Shown piece after piece: positions 1 through 7,980 of a stretch of DNA of 20,000 nt (positions within the stretch are counted from its first letter, which is position 1; each line of letters begins with the position of its first letter). The DNA comes from Prorocentrum cordatum (Eukaryota > Sar > Dinophyceae > Prorocentrales > Prorocentraceae): the NCBI GenBank assembly GCA_963575745.1, contig CAUYUJ010018893.1, forward strand, positions 209,951-229,950, in the 5' to 3' direction. The notes beneath the pieces are model-generated. The model saw nothing but the letters and a program-made list of their open reading frames with translations. It was not told the origin of the DNA and did not search any database. The translations under genes and the position numbers were made by a program.

Positions 1-1
1 C

Positions 2-368
2 GGGGACCACGCGGGCGCCGTCGCCGACGCCATCAGGCAGGCCAGGGCCGCGCTCACCGCCAGGGCCGACGAGGTGCGGCAGGAGCCCGAGGCGGAGCAA
101 GCAACAGCCCCTGGCGCGGGTGCCGACGTGTCGGGGGGGCCTGCTGGGGCGGCTGCTGGTGGCGCTGCTGGTGCTGTTCCAAGCGACGGCAGCGGCGGCG
201 GTGGGCCCGACGCCGAGAGCGCGATGTTCGTCGACCAACTTTCCAAGCTCGAAGGCGAAGGCAGGCGCAAGCTCGAGGAGATCTGCTAGGCCGCGGGGCT
301 CGCCTTCCCAGATGCCAAAAAGCTCAAGGCAGGAGGAGGTGCGGCCGTCAGCGGGGCTCAAGGCTCGA
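2..368 (+). pseudogene. ORF1-like C-terminal remnant of element 1 (partial)
   Basis: The frame is open from the window edge and reads an Ala/Arg/Glu-rich helical stretch (GDHAGAVADAIRQARAAL), then a low-complexity Gly/Ala/Ser linker, then LSKLEGEGRRKLEEIC and a TAG at 287-289. After the TAG the same frame goes on as AAGLAFPDAKKLKAGGG before it stops again near 388, so the TAG is probably a premature stop. Its position just upstream of an endonuclease and the Gly/Ala-rich tail resemble the end of the ORF1 remnant of element 2 (7190-7424). I recognise no catalytic motif. It could instead be an N-terminal linker of the endonuclease ORF. The true start lies outside the window. Confidence 0.45.
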
Positions 369-888
369 CTCCAGCGGGCACGGCGTGATGGTCACACTTG
401 GAGGTTGGACACGGCCAATGTCACCTCCAGGAACAGCATGATGAGGTGGCTGCAGCAGGACGCCACCAGCGATGTGATCTTCTTGCAGGAGGTCGGGATC
501 GCTCCAGGAGCCCGAGCGGAGACCGAGCAGGCGTGCCGCAGGGAGGGCTGGAAGGTGGCGTTCAACGAGTCGACGAGGACGGAGGCGGGCGGCCTGTCCA
601 GCGGTATCGGGATCGGCGTGCGCTCTCACATCGGGATGGGCGACCCGCCCAAGGGCCCAGCGCTCCCGAGGGATCGGGTCGTCGCTCGCTGGGTGAACTG
701 CGTGACTAGAGGAGGATTCTTGGCTGTCTCCGTCTACCTGGTCACGGGCAAGGGCTTGGACGGGGAGTCGAAGCTGATCCTCTGCCAGCTCGGCAACTAT
801 TTGGCCCACGCGGCCGTGCCGTTCGTGGTGGGCGGCGACTGGAACTGCAAGCCGAGCGAGCTCCAGGAGTGGGGCTGGCCGCAGGCGG
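369..888 (+). pseudogene. EEP-type endonuclease, N-terminal two thirds (element 1)
   Basis: This part is read in the frame of position 393. The first strand is HTWRLDTANVTSRNSMMRWL, followed by DVIFLQEVG with the metal-binding Glu, then SGIGIGVR, a central LAVSVYLV strand, and FVVGGDWNCKPSELQEWGW. In the last, Asp (837-839) and Asn (843-845) form the conserved GGDWN site of apurinic-like retrotransposon endonucleases, which nick target DNA for target-primed reverse transcription. All catalytic residues expected in this part are present. The reading frame enters a GGT/GT microsatellite immediately after GWPQAV. The rest of the domain resumes in another frame at about 1113. The upstream frame to about position 120 is open but shows no recognisable domain. 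Confidence 0.8.
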
Positions 889-1048
889 TGTGGTGTGGTG
901 TGGGGGTGGTGGGTGGGTGGGGTGGTGGTGGTGGTGGTGGTGGTGGTGGTGGTGGTGGTGGTGGTGGTGGTGGTGGTGGTGGTGGTGGTGGTTGTGTGTG
1001 TTGTGTGTGTGTGTGCGTGTGTGCGCGTGTGTGTGTGTGTGTGTGTGC

Positions 1049-1109
<61 letters not shown>

Positions 1110-1112
1110 GGG
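889..1112 (+). repeat. Compound (GGT)n-(GT)n microsatellite inside the endonuclease domain
   Basis: A T/G seed (889-920) is followed by about 70 bp of uninterrupted GGT repeats and then about 115 bp of TG repeats with a few GCGC interruptions. It lies between the GGDWN half and the IDW half of the same endonuclease, where no such low-complexity segment is expected. Flanking codons on both sides are still recognisable. The GT part with GCGC steps is alternating purine-pyrimidine and so has Z-DNA potential. Confidence 0.95.
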
Positions 1113-2090
1113 CGACCATCGCACCTGGGGTCGCCGCGTGCCGCAGCGGTGGCGGCAACGAGATCGACTGGTTCGTGGTCTCGAGCTCTCTCGCGGCGCA
1201 GGTGTGCGGCTGCGTGAGGCTCGAGGAGACCCTGGCCCCTCACTGGCCAGTTCGGCTGGAGCTGGGGAAGCGGGGAGCAGCAGAGAAGCGACCCGTGCAC
1301 AAGGCGCCGCGCGCCTTCCCAGCGGCGCGCCCAGTCGGGCCGAGGCCCGAGCCGCCCGACTGGCACCAGCTGGTCGAGCGGCTGCGAGGCTTGCTGGCGC
1401 AGCTCGGCTGCCCGCAGGCGCCGCGCGCAGCCGTCGAGGTGGCGCCCGTGGTGGAGCAGCCGCCTGAGGCTGGCGGGGGCCCGCAGACGGGGGCCCAGGA
1501 GGCGAGGCCTGCCCTGGGCGCCGAGGTGTTCGCGCGGCAGGTCGACGCGGACGCGCTGGGCGTCTGCCGCCAGGACACGGGCGAGGAGTGGGCGGAGGCC
1601 TTGAACCTGCTCCTCGGCCCTGCCTCCCGAGAGGCCCTCGGGATGATGAGACAGGGCACGCCTGCGAGTGCGGACGCAGGCCACAGGGCCGAGGCCCCGT
1701 GCGACCCGCAGGACGGCGGAGGCGAGGCCAGTGCGGCACTAGGGGCAGCCCAGTCAGTGGCGGAGGAGGGGGAGGCGGCCCCTCTGACGCGAGAGCCTTT
1801 TGGCTTCAGTCCTCCAGCTAGCGCGCTGGGAGGTTCGTCGAGGGGGGGGGGGGGCAGCAATGCGGTGGATGCTGGGTGCCCGCCTTTCCCTGATGACGCC
1901 GGGCTTCCCCAGGTGCTGGTGAACGACCTGTGCGGGGAGTTAGCCAATCTGTTGGGGTCTGACTTGAGGGGGTGCTACCGCATCAGCGGTCAAGACGCGG
2001 AGAAGTTCAAGGGCCGCGAGGCCAACCCGACTTTCGTGGCGCAGGAGGTCCTCCTGCCCAACGGCGGGGCCCACGTGCGAGGGTGCCCCA
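1113..2090 (+). pseudogene. Endonuclease C-terminal end plus linker to the reverse transcriptase (element 1)
   Basis: This part is read in the frame of position 1163. It opens with GATIAPGVAACRSGGGNEID, continues IDWFVVSSSLAAQV, and ends with LAPHWPVRLELG, whose His (1241-1243) is the expected catalytic His of EEP nucleases and Asp (1166-1168) the conserved IDW Asp. After the domain comes a Pro/Ala/Glu-rich linker (PDWHQLVERLRGLLAQLG, GEEWAEALNLLLGPASREAL) of the sort that joins endonuclease to reverse transcriptase in these elements. A G-run at 1843-1855 lies within it. The frame is lost around 2085-2110, where the reading continues in the next frame as VGAALWEEMITRRRLHH. No independent start is proposed, because this is the continuation of the upstream endonuclease. 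Confidence 0.75.
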
Positions 2091-3490
2091 CTGGCGCAGG
2101 GTGGGGGCGGCGCTCTGGGAAGAGATGATCACGAGGCGGCGTCTGCACCACCCGGGCGCCCGAGCGCCAGCCTGCCAGCAGCTCAGGGCCATCCACGCCA
2201 AGATGGGAAGCAAGCTGGCCGCGTCCCCACATGCGCGTGGCGAGGCGCTGGCGCCGCAGGATGCGGCCAGGTGGAGGAGGCGGCTGCGGCAGACTTGGCA
2301 GCTCACCTTCGAGGAGGTCGAGGCCTTGGAGAAGGAGGCTCGAGATATTGCCGCGCGGCTCGAGGCGAGAAGCGCGAAGGACAGGGGCCAGCGCTGGCGG
2401 GCCTGGGCCCAAGAGGCGGTGCGAGATAGAGGAGGCGCCGCTCGCGCTTTCTGCCGAGCGCCGCAGGGCTGGACGGCGGACGTGGACGGCGACAACGGCC
2501 CTGCAGGCATCGGGGCGACCTTGGACAGCTTGCTGCAGGAGTACCAGGCGATCTGGCAGCACGGCGAGGTCATGCCGATGGGCCTGGACCAGGTGCTGCC
2601 CGAGGAGCACCTCGAAGGGATAGACTTGGCGCCGACGGCGGACGAGATCTGCAAGGCGGCCAGGGGCTTCAAACCGTCCACGGCGCTGGGGGTGGACTCC
2701 ATCAGGCCCCGCGCCTTCGGCCACCTCAGCGACGGGGGCTTGGAGGCGCTGGGCCTGCTACTGCTAGTGCTGGAGGCAACTTGCAGGCCTCCCGAGCAGG
2801 TGCACTTGCTGTTCGTTTTCTTCCTGGCGAAGGCCGACGGGGGGTGGGGGCCGATAGGCCTCCTCAGCAGCCTTGTCCGCCTGCTGGGGAGGATTCGGAG
2901 GACCGACGCCATCGAGTGGGAGTCGAAGCACATGCGCGACTACTTCTACGGCGAGGCAGGGAAGTCATGCGAGGACCCAGTGTGGCTCCCGGCCCACGAC
3001 GCGAACGTTGCGGCGGCCATGGGGCAGCACTCCTTGTCGACGATGGCGGACCTTTCGAAGGCGTATGAGAGGGTCTCGCACGAGGGGCTGGTGGCGGCAG
3101 CTCGCAGGCGCGGCTTCAAGCTTCGGATGCTGAAGCTCATCCTCCGCAGTTACGGAGGCCCGAGGCGGCTCTGCCTCAGCAGGTGGAAGGCGGAGCCGCT
3201 CGAGCTCGGCAGCTCCATCGTGGCGGGCTGCACGTTCGCCACGACTCTCTTGCGGGTCGTCCTCCTGACGGCGATGGACGCGGTGGTGGCCGCGTGGCAG
3301 TCGGTGCGCGCCTACACGGTGGTGGACGACATCACGCTGGTGGTGTGCGGGAACCTGAGGGTCATCGAGTTCGCGGCTTTCGGCGCCACCAGGGACCTCT
3401 GCCAGAGGTTGGAGGCACTGGGTTTCAAGATCTCCCTGGCCAAGGGGAACGTCGTGTCCAGCGATGAAGGTGCAGGGCGTCGCACGGCTC
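2091..3490 (+). pseudogene. Reverse transcriptase domain (element 1), catalytic core intact
   Basis: This is the RNA-directed DNA polymerase of a non-LTR element, which copies its own mRNA at nicked target DNA. In the frame of position 3049 the motifs appear in order: a helical pre-RT part (EVEALEKEARDIAARLE, about 2314-2364); LAPTADEICKAARGFKPSTA and LGVDSIRPRAF; FFLAKADGGWGPIGLLSSL with LVRLLGRIRR; motif A MADLSKAYERVSHEGL with Asp at 3049-3051; motif B GSSIVAGCTFATTLLRV; motif C YTVVDDITLVV with the Asp pair at 3325-3330; and motif D LGFKISLAKGNVV. The Arg usual before PIGLL is Gly here. The frame is lost after VVSSDEG near 3470-3500. The catalytic aspartates survive, but upstream and downstream frameshifts make a functional polyprotein impossible without correction. 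Confidence 0.88.
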
Positions 3491-4520
3491 ATCGCCTTCG
3501 AACCTGGGGATCGACTTCAGCATGAAGGCCAGGGCATCGTGGTCCGTGCTGCGGGGCCGCGTGGCGAAGCTCTCCGTGCGGGCGTCCCGCTACATGGCGC
3601 TCAAGCGCACGGGGGTCAAGCTGGGCAAGATCTTCAGGTGTGGCGGATTGGCCTCAGTGCTCCACGGGGCCAGAGTGGCCGGAGTGCCGACGGCGACGCT
3701 CGAGAAGGCCAGGGCTGTCAACGGTCAGGTGCTTGCAGGAGCGGTGGGCAGCAAGAGCAGGACGCTACAGTTCGCGGTGCTGCCCGACAAGGGCTGGAGG
3801 ACGGACCCTTGTTTCGCGGCGAATATCTTGCCGCTGGAAGCTTGGGCGAAGGCCGTCTACTTGAAGCTGCGCAGTGGCCCGAGCCTGGCCAAGGCGTTCG
3901 AGGCGGCGTGGCCCGAGTCCTGGGGCCAGGTGCGAGGTCCAGCAGGGGCAGTCCAGCTCACCCTCCAGAGGATCGGGTGGGAGGCTGTCAGCTGGGGCGC
4001 CTGGGCCACGGACCTGGGGGACCTGATCGACCTCAAAGTCAGGGGCCCCAGGAGAGTGCGGCAGCTCGTCGAGGCGGGGATCCAGCGCTCGCTGTTGAGG
4101 AGGTTGGACCAGGAGCACCTCGGAGGAGCGCTCGGCGGGCCGCCAACCATCCACGTCACTCAGCAGGCGGTAGCTGCGCTGAGGAGGAGAGGCGACGACG
4201 AGCAGGTGGCCCTGTTCGAGTCTCTCGTGTGCGGAGGGCTGGTGACGCAGTCAGCCTTCTATCGGGGGAGGTCGGTGCTGAGCCCCAGGTGCATGCTGTG
4301 CGGCGCGGAGCAGGGCGCGCAACAGTGCAGCCTTTCCGGCTGCGATGGCACGGCCGATGTGGCAGCGGGCCTCGACCTGATCGCCGCCAGGCAGGCTGGA
4401 GCAGCGGCCCCCGCCGACGACATTGGGCTGACCAGGTATCTGGTCAGCCCGGGGCTTGAGAGGGCGCCTCGACCAGCCGCGCAGGAGGAATGCCGTAGGG
4501 GGGGTGCTCTCCGCAGCGGG
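3491..4520 (+). pseudogene. Post-RT (thumb/connection) region of element 1
   Basis: In the frame of position 3522 the reading picks up as NLGIDFSMKARASWSVLRGR, then VAKLSVRASRYMALKRTG, the region that normally follows motif D in these elements. Further on, VRGPAGAVQLTLQRIGW, DLGDLIDLKVRGPRRVRQLV and EAGIQRSLLRRLDQ align by eye with SGPISALRLSHYRLGW, LDDFGKAISLALNSPQMV and RNLRRD of element 2 (about 9150-9330). A Cys cluster, CMLCGAEQGAQQCSLSGC (about 4290-4345), sits where element 2 has CPHCGLPGALHHRLWVCEHC, so it is probably a degenerate zinc knuckle that has lost its His. There is no known enzymatic motif. The likely role is a nucleic-acid-binding connection between polymerase and RNase H. 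Confidence 0.65.
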
Positions 4521-5075
4521 CTGGTCTGCGGCACCGTCAGCATAGACGGCTCCGCCTTCGCACCCGACATCGCCGAGCTGACGCGGAGCGGCTGGGCGGT
4601 AGAGATGGTGGAGGCCGACGGCGCCGAGGTAGGCGTGATGTACGGCAGCGTCCCTGGGCTGGTGCAGGAGAGCGGCTACGCAGAGCTCTACGCGCTGACT
4701 CTGGCGCTGCAGGAGAAAGGGCCCCAGCTGGACGCGGTCACCGACTACCTGTGGCTGGTGCAGGACTACGAGAAGGGCTAGGACTGGTGCGTCGCAGCCA
4801 GCTCGCTCCACGCGGATTTGTGGAAGGAGGTCTGGCGCCACGTGAACGACTTGGGGCCGAGGGGGTTCAGCCTCCAATGGGCGCGCGCCCACACCAGCTG
4901 GGCGGTGGCTCAGGCAGCAGGGGCGCCGTGGTCCTGGCATCGCGGGAACCAGCTCGCGAACGACAGGGCCCAGGACGGGGCCAGGCTTCGCCCAGCCTTC
5001 TCGGAGGTGATGGCGCTGGCTGAGACGGTGCAGGCGGCCACCCGCGCCGCAGAGACCGTCGCCGTCCACCGCGGC
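4521..5075 (+). pseudogene. RNase H domain of element 1, interrupted by in-frame TAG
   Basis: RNase H removes RNA from the RNA:DNA hybrid after reverse transcription. The motifs in order are VSIDGSAFAPDIAELTRSGW with the first catalytic Asp (4545-4547); SGYAELYALTLAL with Glu (4683-4685); VTDYLWLVQDYEKG with Asp (4743-4745); and ARAHTSWAVAQAAG with His (4890-4892), then WHRGNQLANDRAQDGA. A TAG at 4779-4781 interrupts the domain without a change of frame, so one base substitution would explain it. The last motif has Asn (4959-4961) where RNase HI proteins have the fourth carboxylate (GNxxAD), although an Asp follows immediately. This is either a mutated site or a register difference. Confidence 0.8.
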
Positions 5076-5582
5076 GCTGTGCTGAAAAAATTAGCGGGCT
5101 TGGGCTGGCCTGATCGAGCTCCCCTTCCCCGACCCAGGCCGTCCCTACGAAATTCGGTGGCCGTTGTCTCTGGAGAGAACGGGCACTCGCTCCGTAGGGT
5201 GGGTAGGGCCTGCGGCTGTAATATTTGTGGGGCGAGGAGGGGGCTGCGATCGCGTATAGTCTGCTCACCCTGCCCAGGGATGCCACGGCCCGCCGCGGTC
5301 GCCGACTCCTCCCACAGGCTCTGGGCGGCGTGTCGGGATCGGGGGGGGGGGGTGGGGGGGGGGACCCTGGGTAGAGACTGTGGGGGGAGTCGTGTGATTG
5401 TCTTCTGCAGAGTTTGTGGCGCCTATGCCAGGCGCCAGGTCCATGACCTCAGCCGTCCCTGCCGCCCCTTGTCCTCCCGCCCGCGTTCGGCGGCCCGTCT
5501 GGCTCGGTTGTGTTTGGGGCGGCCCAGGTCTGGGCGGGAGCCCCAGTCAAACGCGTACTGGGGGCTCCCCTTCCCCTTGTGA
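5076..5582 (+). pseudogene. C-terminal paired zinc-binding modules of element 1
   Basis: This is the same frame as the RNase H and ends at the TGA at 5580-5582. Module 1 (about 5184-5285) reads GHSLRRVGRACGCNICG, then CSPCPGMP. Module 2 (about 5313-5470) reads SHRLW, a G-run-disturbed stretch, VIVFCRVCGAYARRQVHDL and SRPCR. Both follow the pattern His, about ten residues, aromatic or hydrophobic, CxxCG, then a later Cys. After module 2 the reading AARLARLCLGRPRSG resembles KLKRGFHSDKSG at the end of element 2. Eight Cys/His in this spacing suggest nucleic-acid-binding zinc ribbons. The poly-G at 5341-5360 probably inserted or expanded inside module 2. I know no name for the domain. Confidence 0.6.
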
Positions 5583-5709
5583 GGAAATTCGTCGGGTCCC
5601 GAGGTCGAGGAGAGGTGGGCTGTCTCTTTTGTGTCCTCGGGGTAGGTCCTGCGTGATCGTAGGGTAGGTTAGTCTGGCACCGCTGGACTCTTCTTTCAGA
5701 GTAGAGTAG
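5583..5709 (+). other. 3' untranslated part of element 1
   Basis: These 127 bases lie between the last stop codon and the purine tail. No polyadenylation-like AATAAA and no hairpin of note were seen. The 3' edge changes gradually into GAGTAGAG repeats from about 5697. No similarity to the corresponding part of element 2 (10785-10850) is visible by eye. Confidence 0.5.
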
Positions 5710-5967
5710 AGAGTAGAGGAGGAGGAGGAGGAGGAGGAGGAGGAGGAGGAGGAGGAGGAGGAGGAGGAGGAGGAGGAGGAGGAGGAGGAGGAGGAGGAGG
5801 AGGAGAGGAGGGAGGAGGAGGAGGGAGGAGGAGGAGGAGGAGGAGGAGGAGGAGGAGGAGAGGAGGAGAGAGGAGGAGGAGGAGGAGGAGGAGGAGGAGG
5901 AGGAGGAGGAGGAGGGAGGAGGGGAGGGGGAAGGGGAGGGGAAGGGGGAGGGGGAGGGGGAAGGGGG
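5697..5967 (+). repeat. Polypurine (GAG/GGA)n to (GGGGGA)n tract, probable 3' tail of element 1
   Basis: This is an almost pure G/A strand about 270 bp long: GAGTAGAG, then long GAG repeats with a few indels, then GGGGAA/GGGGGA units up to 5967. The Ser-, Leu- or Pro-rich reading frames on the opposite strand are by-products of the repeat. Non-LTR elements often end in a simple repeat that primes reverse transcription, and the position fits that here. The tract can form triplex (H-DNA). Confidence 0.9.
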
Positions 5968-5968
5968 C

Positions 5969-5990
5969 TTCGTAGCCATTGTGGCTCAAA
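5969..5990 (+). other. DinoSL (dinoflagellate spliced leader) relic
   Basis: The block CGTAGCCATT (5971-5980) followed by TGGCTCAA (5982-5989) matches the 22-nt dinoflagellate spliced leader (start DCCGTAGCCATT, end TTGGCTCAAG) at 19 of 22 positions. The differences are T for C at 5970, G for T at 5981 and A for G at 5990. In dinoflagellates this leader is trans-spliced to the 5' ends of nuclear mRNAs. Genomic copies attached to genes are known as relics of reverse-transcribed mRNA. The leader sequence is from memory and the comparison was made by eye. Confidence 0.8.
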
Positions 5991-6098
5991 TAATCCATTT
6001 CTCGAGGTGGCTTACAGAGAGCTATTTGTTTTCGCACTCGCGATCCCTGCTTGATCTTCCAGCCTGGCATTTGTTAGTCATGGTTTCTACTAAGCGCC
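5991..6098 (+). other. 5' untranslated leader of element 2
   Basis: About 108 bases of mixed composition, unlike the GC-rich coding parts, run between the spliced-leader relic and the first good ATG context (GCGCCATGG, ATG at 6099-6101). Two short stretches echo parts of the leader (CCATTT at 5995 and GGTGGCTTA at 6007), but too weakly to call a second relic. No promoter motif was recognised. Confidence 0.5.
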
Positions 6099-7424
6099 AT
6101 GGGCTCGTCAGTCGGCGCCTGGTGGGATGCAGGATTCCGCGGGGGGAGGCTGGTGCCAAGGAGGGGCGCCACGAGGTGACAAGTCCAAGGTGCTGTGCCC
6201 TTTCTGTGGGTGTAAGAAGAACTCGTTCGGCACGACCCACTGCTACCACTGTGCTGCTCCTCTCCCTGCTCTCGGCTATCATCCTGGCTCGAAAGGGCCT
6301 ACTGGTGCTTGGTCCCAGTGCCCTCCTGGCGTCTTCCACGCGTCCCAGCTCGTTCCTCGCGGCTGCATGCAGTCTGGCGGGGGCAAGAAGGGGGAGCTGG
6401 CGGCAGGGGCACGGGAGGCGGCGGCGGTAAATGTCAGGCGGCGGCGGTGAGTGGGCGGGGTGCCCCGCAAGCGGCGGCGCGCAGGGTGCTGCCGGCGGAG
6501 CAGGTCGTGGTGGAGGCGTGCCGCCTCTGCCCTTGGGCCCCGTGCCCACCATCTTGGTCGAAGAGGCGGAACAGTTCTCGGCCGTGTCGACCAAGGCAGG
6601 GGGCGCCGTCACGGCTTAGAGGTACGCGGGCTACGCTAAGCACCTCAGGGCTGCGCAGCGTGGCGCCGCAGAGCGGCCGCTACATCATCAAGTCAATGTC
6701 GCTCGCGGCACGGTCAAGCGCTTGGAGAAGAAGATCGAGGCCGATCTCGCCCGTGTGCTTCGCCTTCGGCGGGGATTCGTAGAGCAAGAAAACATGCTTC
6801 GAGAAACGCGAGAATCTTTGGTGCAAGCGGGCGCAGAGTACAAGTCATTGGGGGTCAAGCTCAATCAGGAGGCCTCCATCGTCCCTGATGAGTCCGCCCA
6901 GTCTGTGCCTGCGTTCAAGCTCATCGCCCTCGCCGGCCTCGCCGAGGACCAGGTGGTCTTTTCCTCTCTCGTCTCTTGCGGCCTCTTGGAGTTCAAAAAC
7001 TCGACTGCATAATGGGGACTTTTTACTGAGGACCAGCGTGGGATTGACAAGCGTAAGGAGGAACTTACTTATGGGGTGCAGTCTTTGGCGCACAAGCTAT
7101 TCCAGCAAGTCGTGGATCGTGCGCGGGCTCAGAAGCAGGCTGACGCTGACGACCTCACTCGTATGTGCGAGAAGAAGCGGCCTATAGAAACAGGTGCTGC
7201 AGCTGGAGGCGGCGATGAGGATCCAGTCAGTTGCTGCTGCGGGTGCTGATGGTGAGGCTGCCTCCGCAGGAGTTTCTGGGCCCAGAACTTCGGGTACTGA
7301 GCCTGCGGCTGCCGCTCCCCAAGGTGATGAGTCTGCCCAGGATGTGCGAGACAAGGTTGATGCCGCTTTGTCCCGTGCTCCCCCCCTCTCGCGATGGGGG
7401 GGGGGGGCAAGTAACGGAGCATGA
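6099..7424 (+). pseudogene. ORF1-like zinc-finger and coiled-coil protein remnant (element 2)
   Basis: The likely original start is the ATG at 6099 (MGSSVGAWWDAG). The frame shifts by about 6127, where SAGGGWCQGGAPRGDKSKV leads into LCPFCGCKKNSFGTTHCYHC. The four spaced Cys (6196, 6205, 6241, 6250) form a CxxC-x11-CxxC zinc finger close to the RanBP2 type. A Gly/Lys-rich linker follows. From 6431 the frame changes and reads LVEEAEQFSAVSTKAGGAV, TAG at 6617-6619, RYAGYAKHLRAAQRGAAE, LEKKIEADLARVLRLRRGF (coiled coil), TAA at 7010-7012, then FTEDQRGIDKRKEELTYGV and VVDRARAQKQADADDLTRM. Near 7190 it shifts again to QLEAAMRIQSVAAAGADG and a Gly/Ala-rich end. The proposed role is a gag-like RNA-binding protein, inferred from position and architecture. 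Confidence 0.6.
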
Positions 7425-7934
7425 ACTGGTTCGCGCGGCGTCGGCAGGCATTTTTTTTTGTGTGTGTGTGTGTGTGTGTGTAAAAAATGAATATATATAT
7501 ATAATGTATATATATATATATATACATATATAATATATATATATATATATATAATATATATTCATTTTCGTCTTATGTATATATACTAATATATATATAT
7601 ATATATATACACACTAATATAACAACGTGTATACGCACATATATCTACATACACATCCCCCTCATTTTCCTCCCTTTTTCTGCGGACAGGCAGTCGAGCA
7701 TCGACTCCCGGTCCAGGCGTTCTGGCATCGGCCTTTTCAAAAGCTTGAGGGCTGAGGTTCCTGGTCATGTCTCGTAGGGGTTCCAGGCCTTCCCTGCCCT
7801 TCTGACTCCGCGGCATCCAGGCCTTCCAGGCGCGGCCCACGGTCCTCCTCTCCTCTCCTCTCCGCTGCCTGCTGCTGCTGCTGAGTTTTTTTTTTTTTTT
7901 TTTTGTTGTTTTTTTCTCTCTTCTCCTCATATTT

Positions 7935-7965
<31 letters not shown>

Positions 7966-7980
7966 TTTATGTATTCTAAT
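7425..7980 (+). repeat. Microsatellite-filled spacer between ORF1 and endonuclease of element 2
   Basis: The contents in order are a G run at about 7397-7407 just upstream, poly-T (7451-7459) and (GT)n to about 7481, AT/TA repeats (7492-7615), a 260-base stretch of CT-rich but non-repetitive sequence (7640-7880), (CTG)n (7870-7882), poly-T (7886-7904) and (ATTT)n (7931-7970). No start codon for the endonuclease ORF or splice signal can be picked with confidence. The repeats replace whatever coding sequence joined the ORF1 tail to the first endonuclease strand. Confidence 0.85.

Larger units (their letters stand above)
1..5967 (+). mobile_element. Element 1: decayed non-LTR retrotransposon (EN-RT-RNase H type), 5' end outside window
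   Basis: The domain order, read across several frames, is ORF1-like tail, endonuclease/exonuclease/phosphatase (EEP) domain, reverse transcriptase, post-RT region, RNase H and two C-terminal zinc modules, followed by a short 3' untranslated stretch and a polypurine tail. This is the order of LINE-type elements with a carboxy RNase H. No LTRs, integrase or protease were seen. The frame shifts at about 345-390, across the microsatellite at 889-1112, near 2085-2110 and near 3470-3500, and there are in-frame stops at 287-289 and 4779-4781, so it is a dead copy. The coding half is GC-rich and matches no bacterial gene layout. The end coordinate is the end of the purine tract just before the spliced-leader relic of element 2. 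Family assignment is by motif reading only. Confidence 0.85.

Noticed and set aside
348-1739. Long minus-strand open frames over the element 1 endonuclease (poly-Thr/His through the microsatellite)
   Set aside because: They overlap a clear + strand endonuclease and owe their length to GC-rich sequence without stops and to the repeat. No motif was recognised.
5991-6020. Second, tandem spliced-leader relic
   Set aside because: Only short pieces (CCATTT, GGTGGCTTA) agree and spacing is wrong.
5449-6070. Minus-strand frames rich in Ser, Leu or Pro over 5697-5967
   Set aside because: They are translations of the GAG/CTC repeat in different phases.
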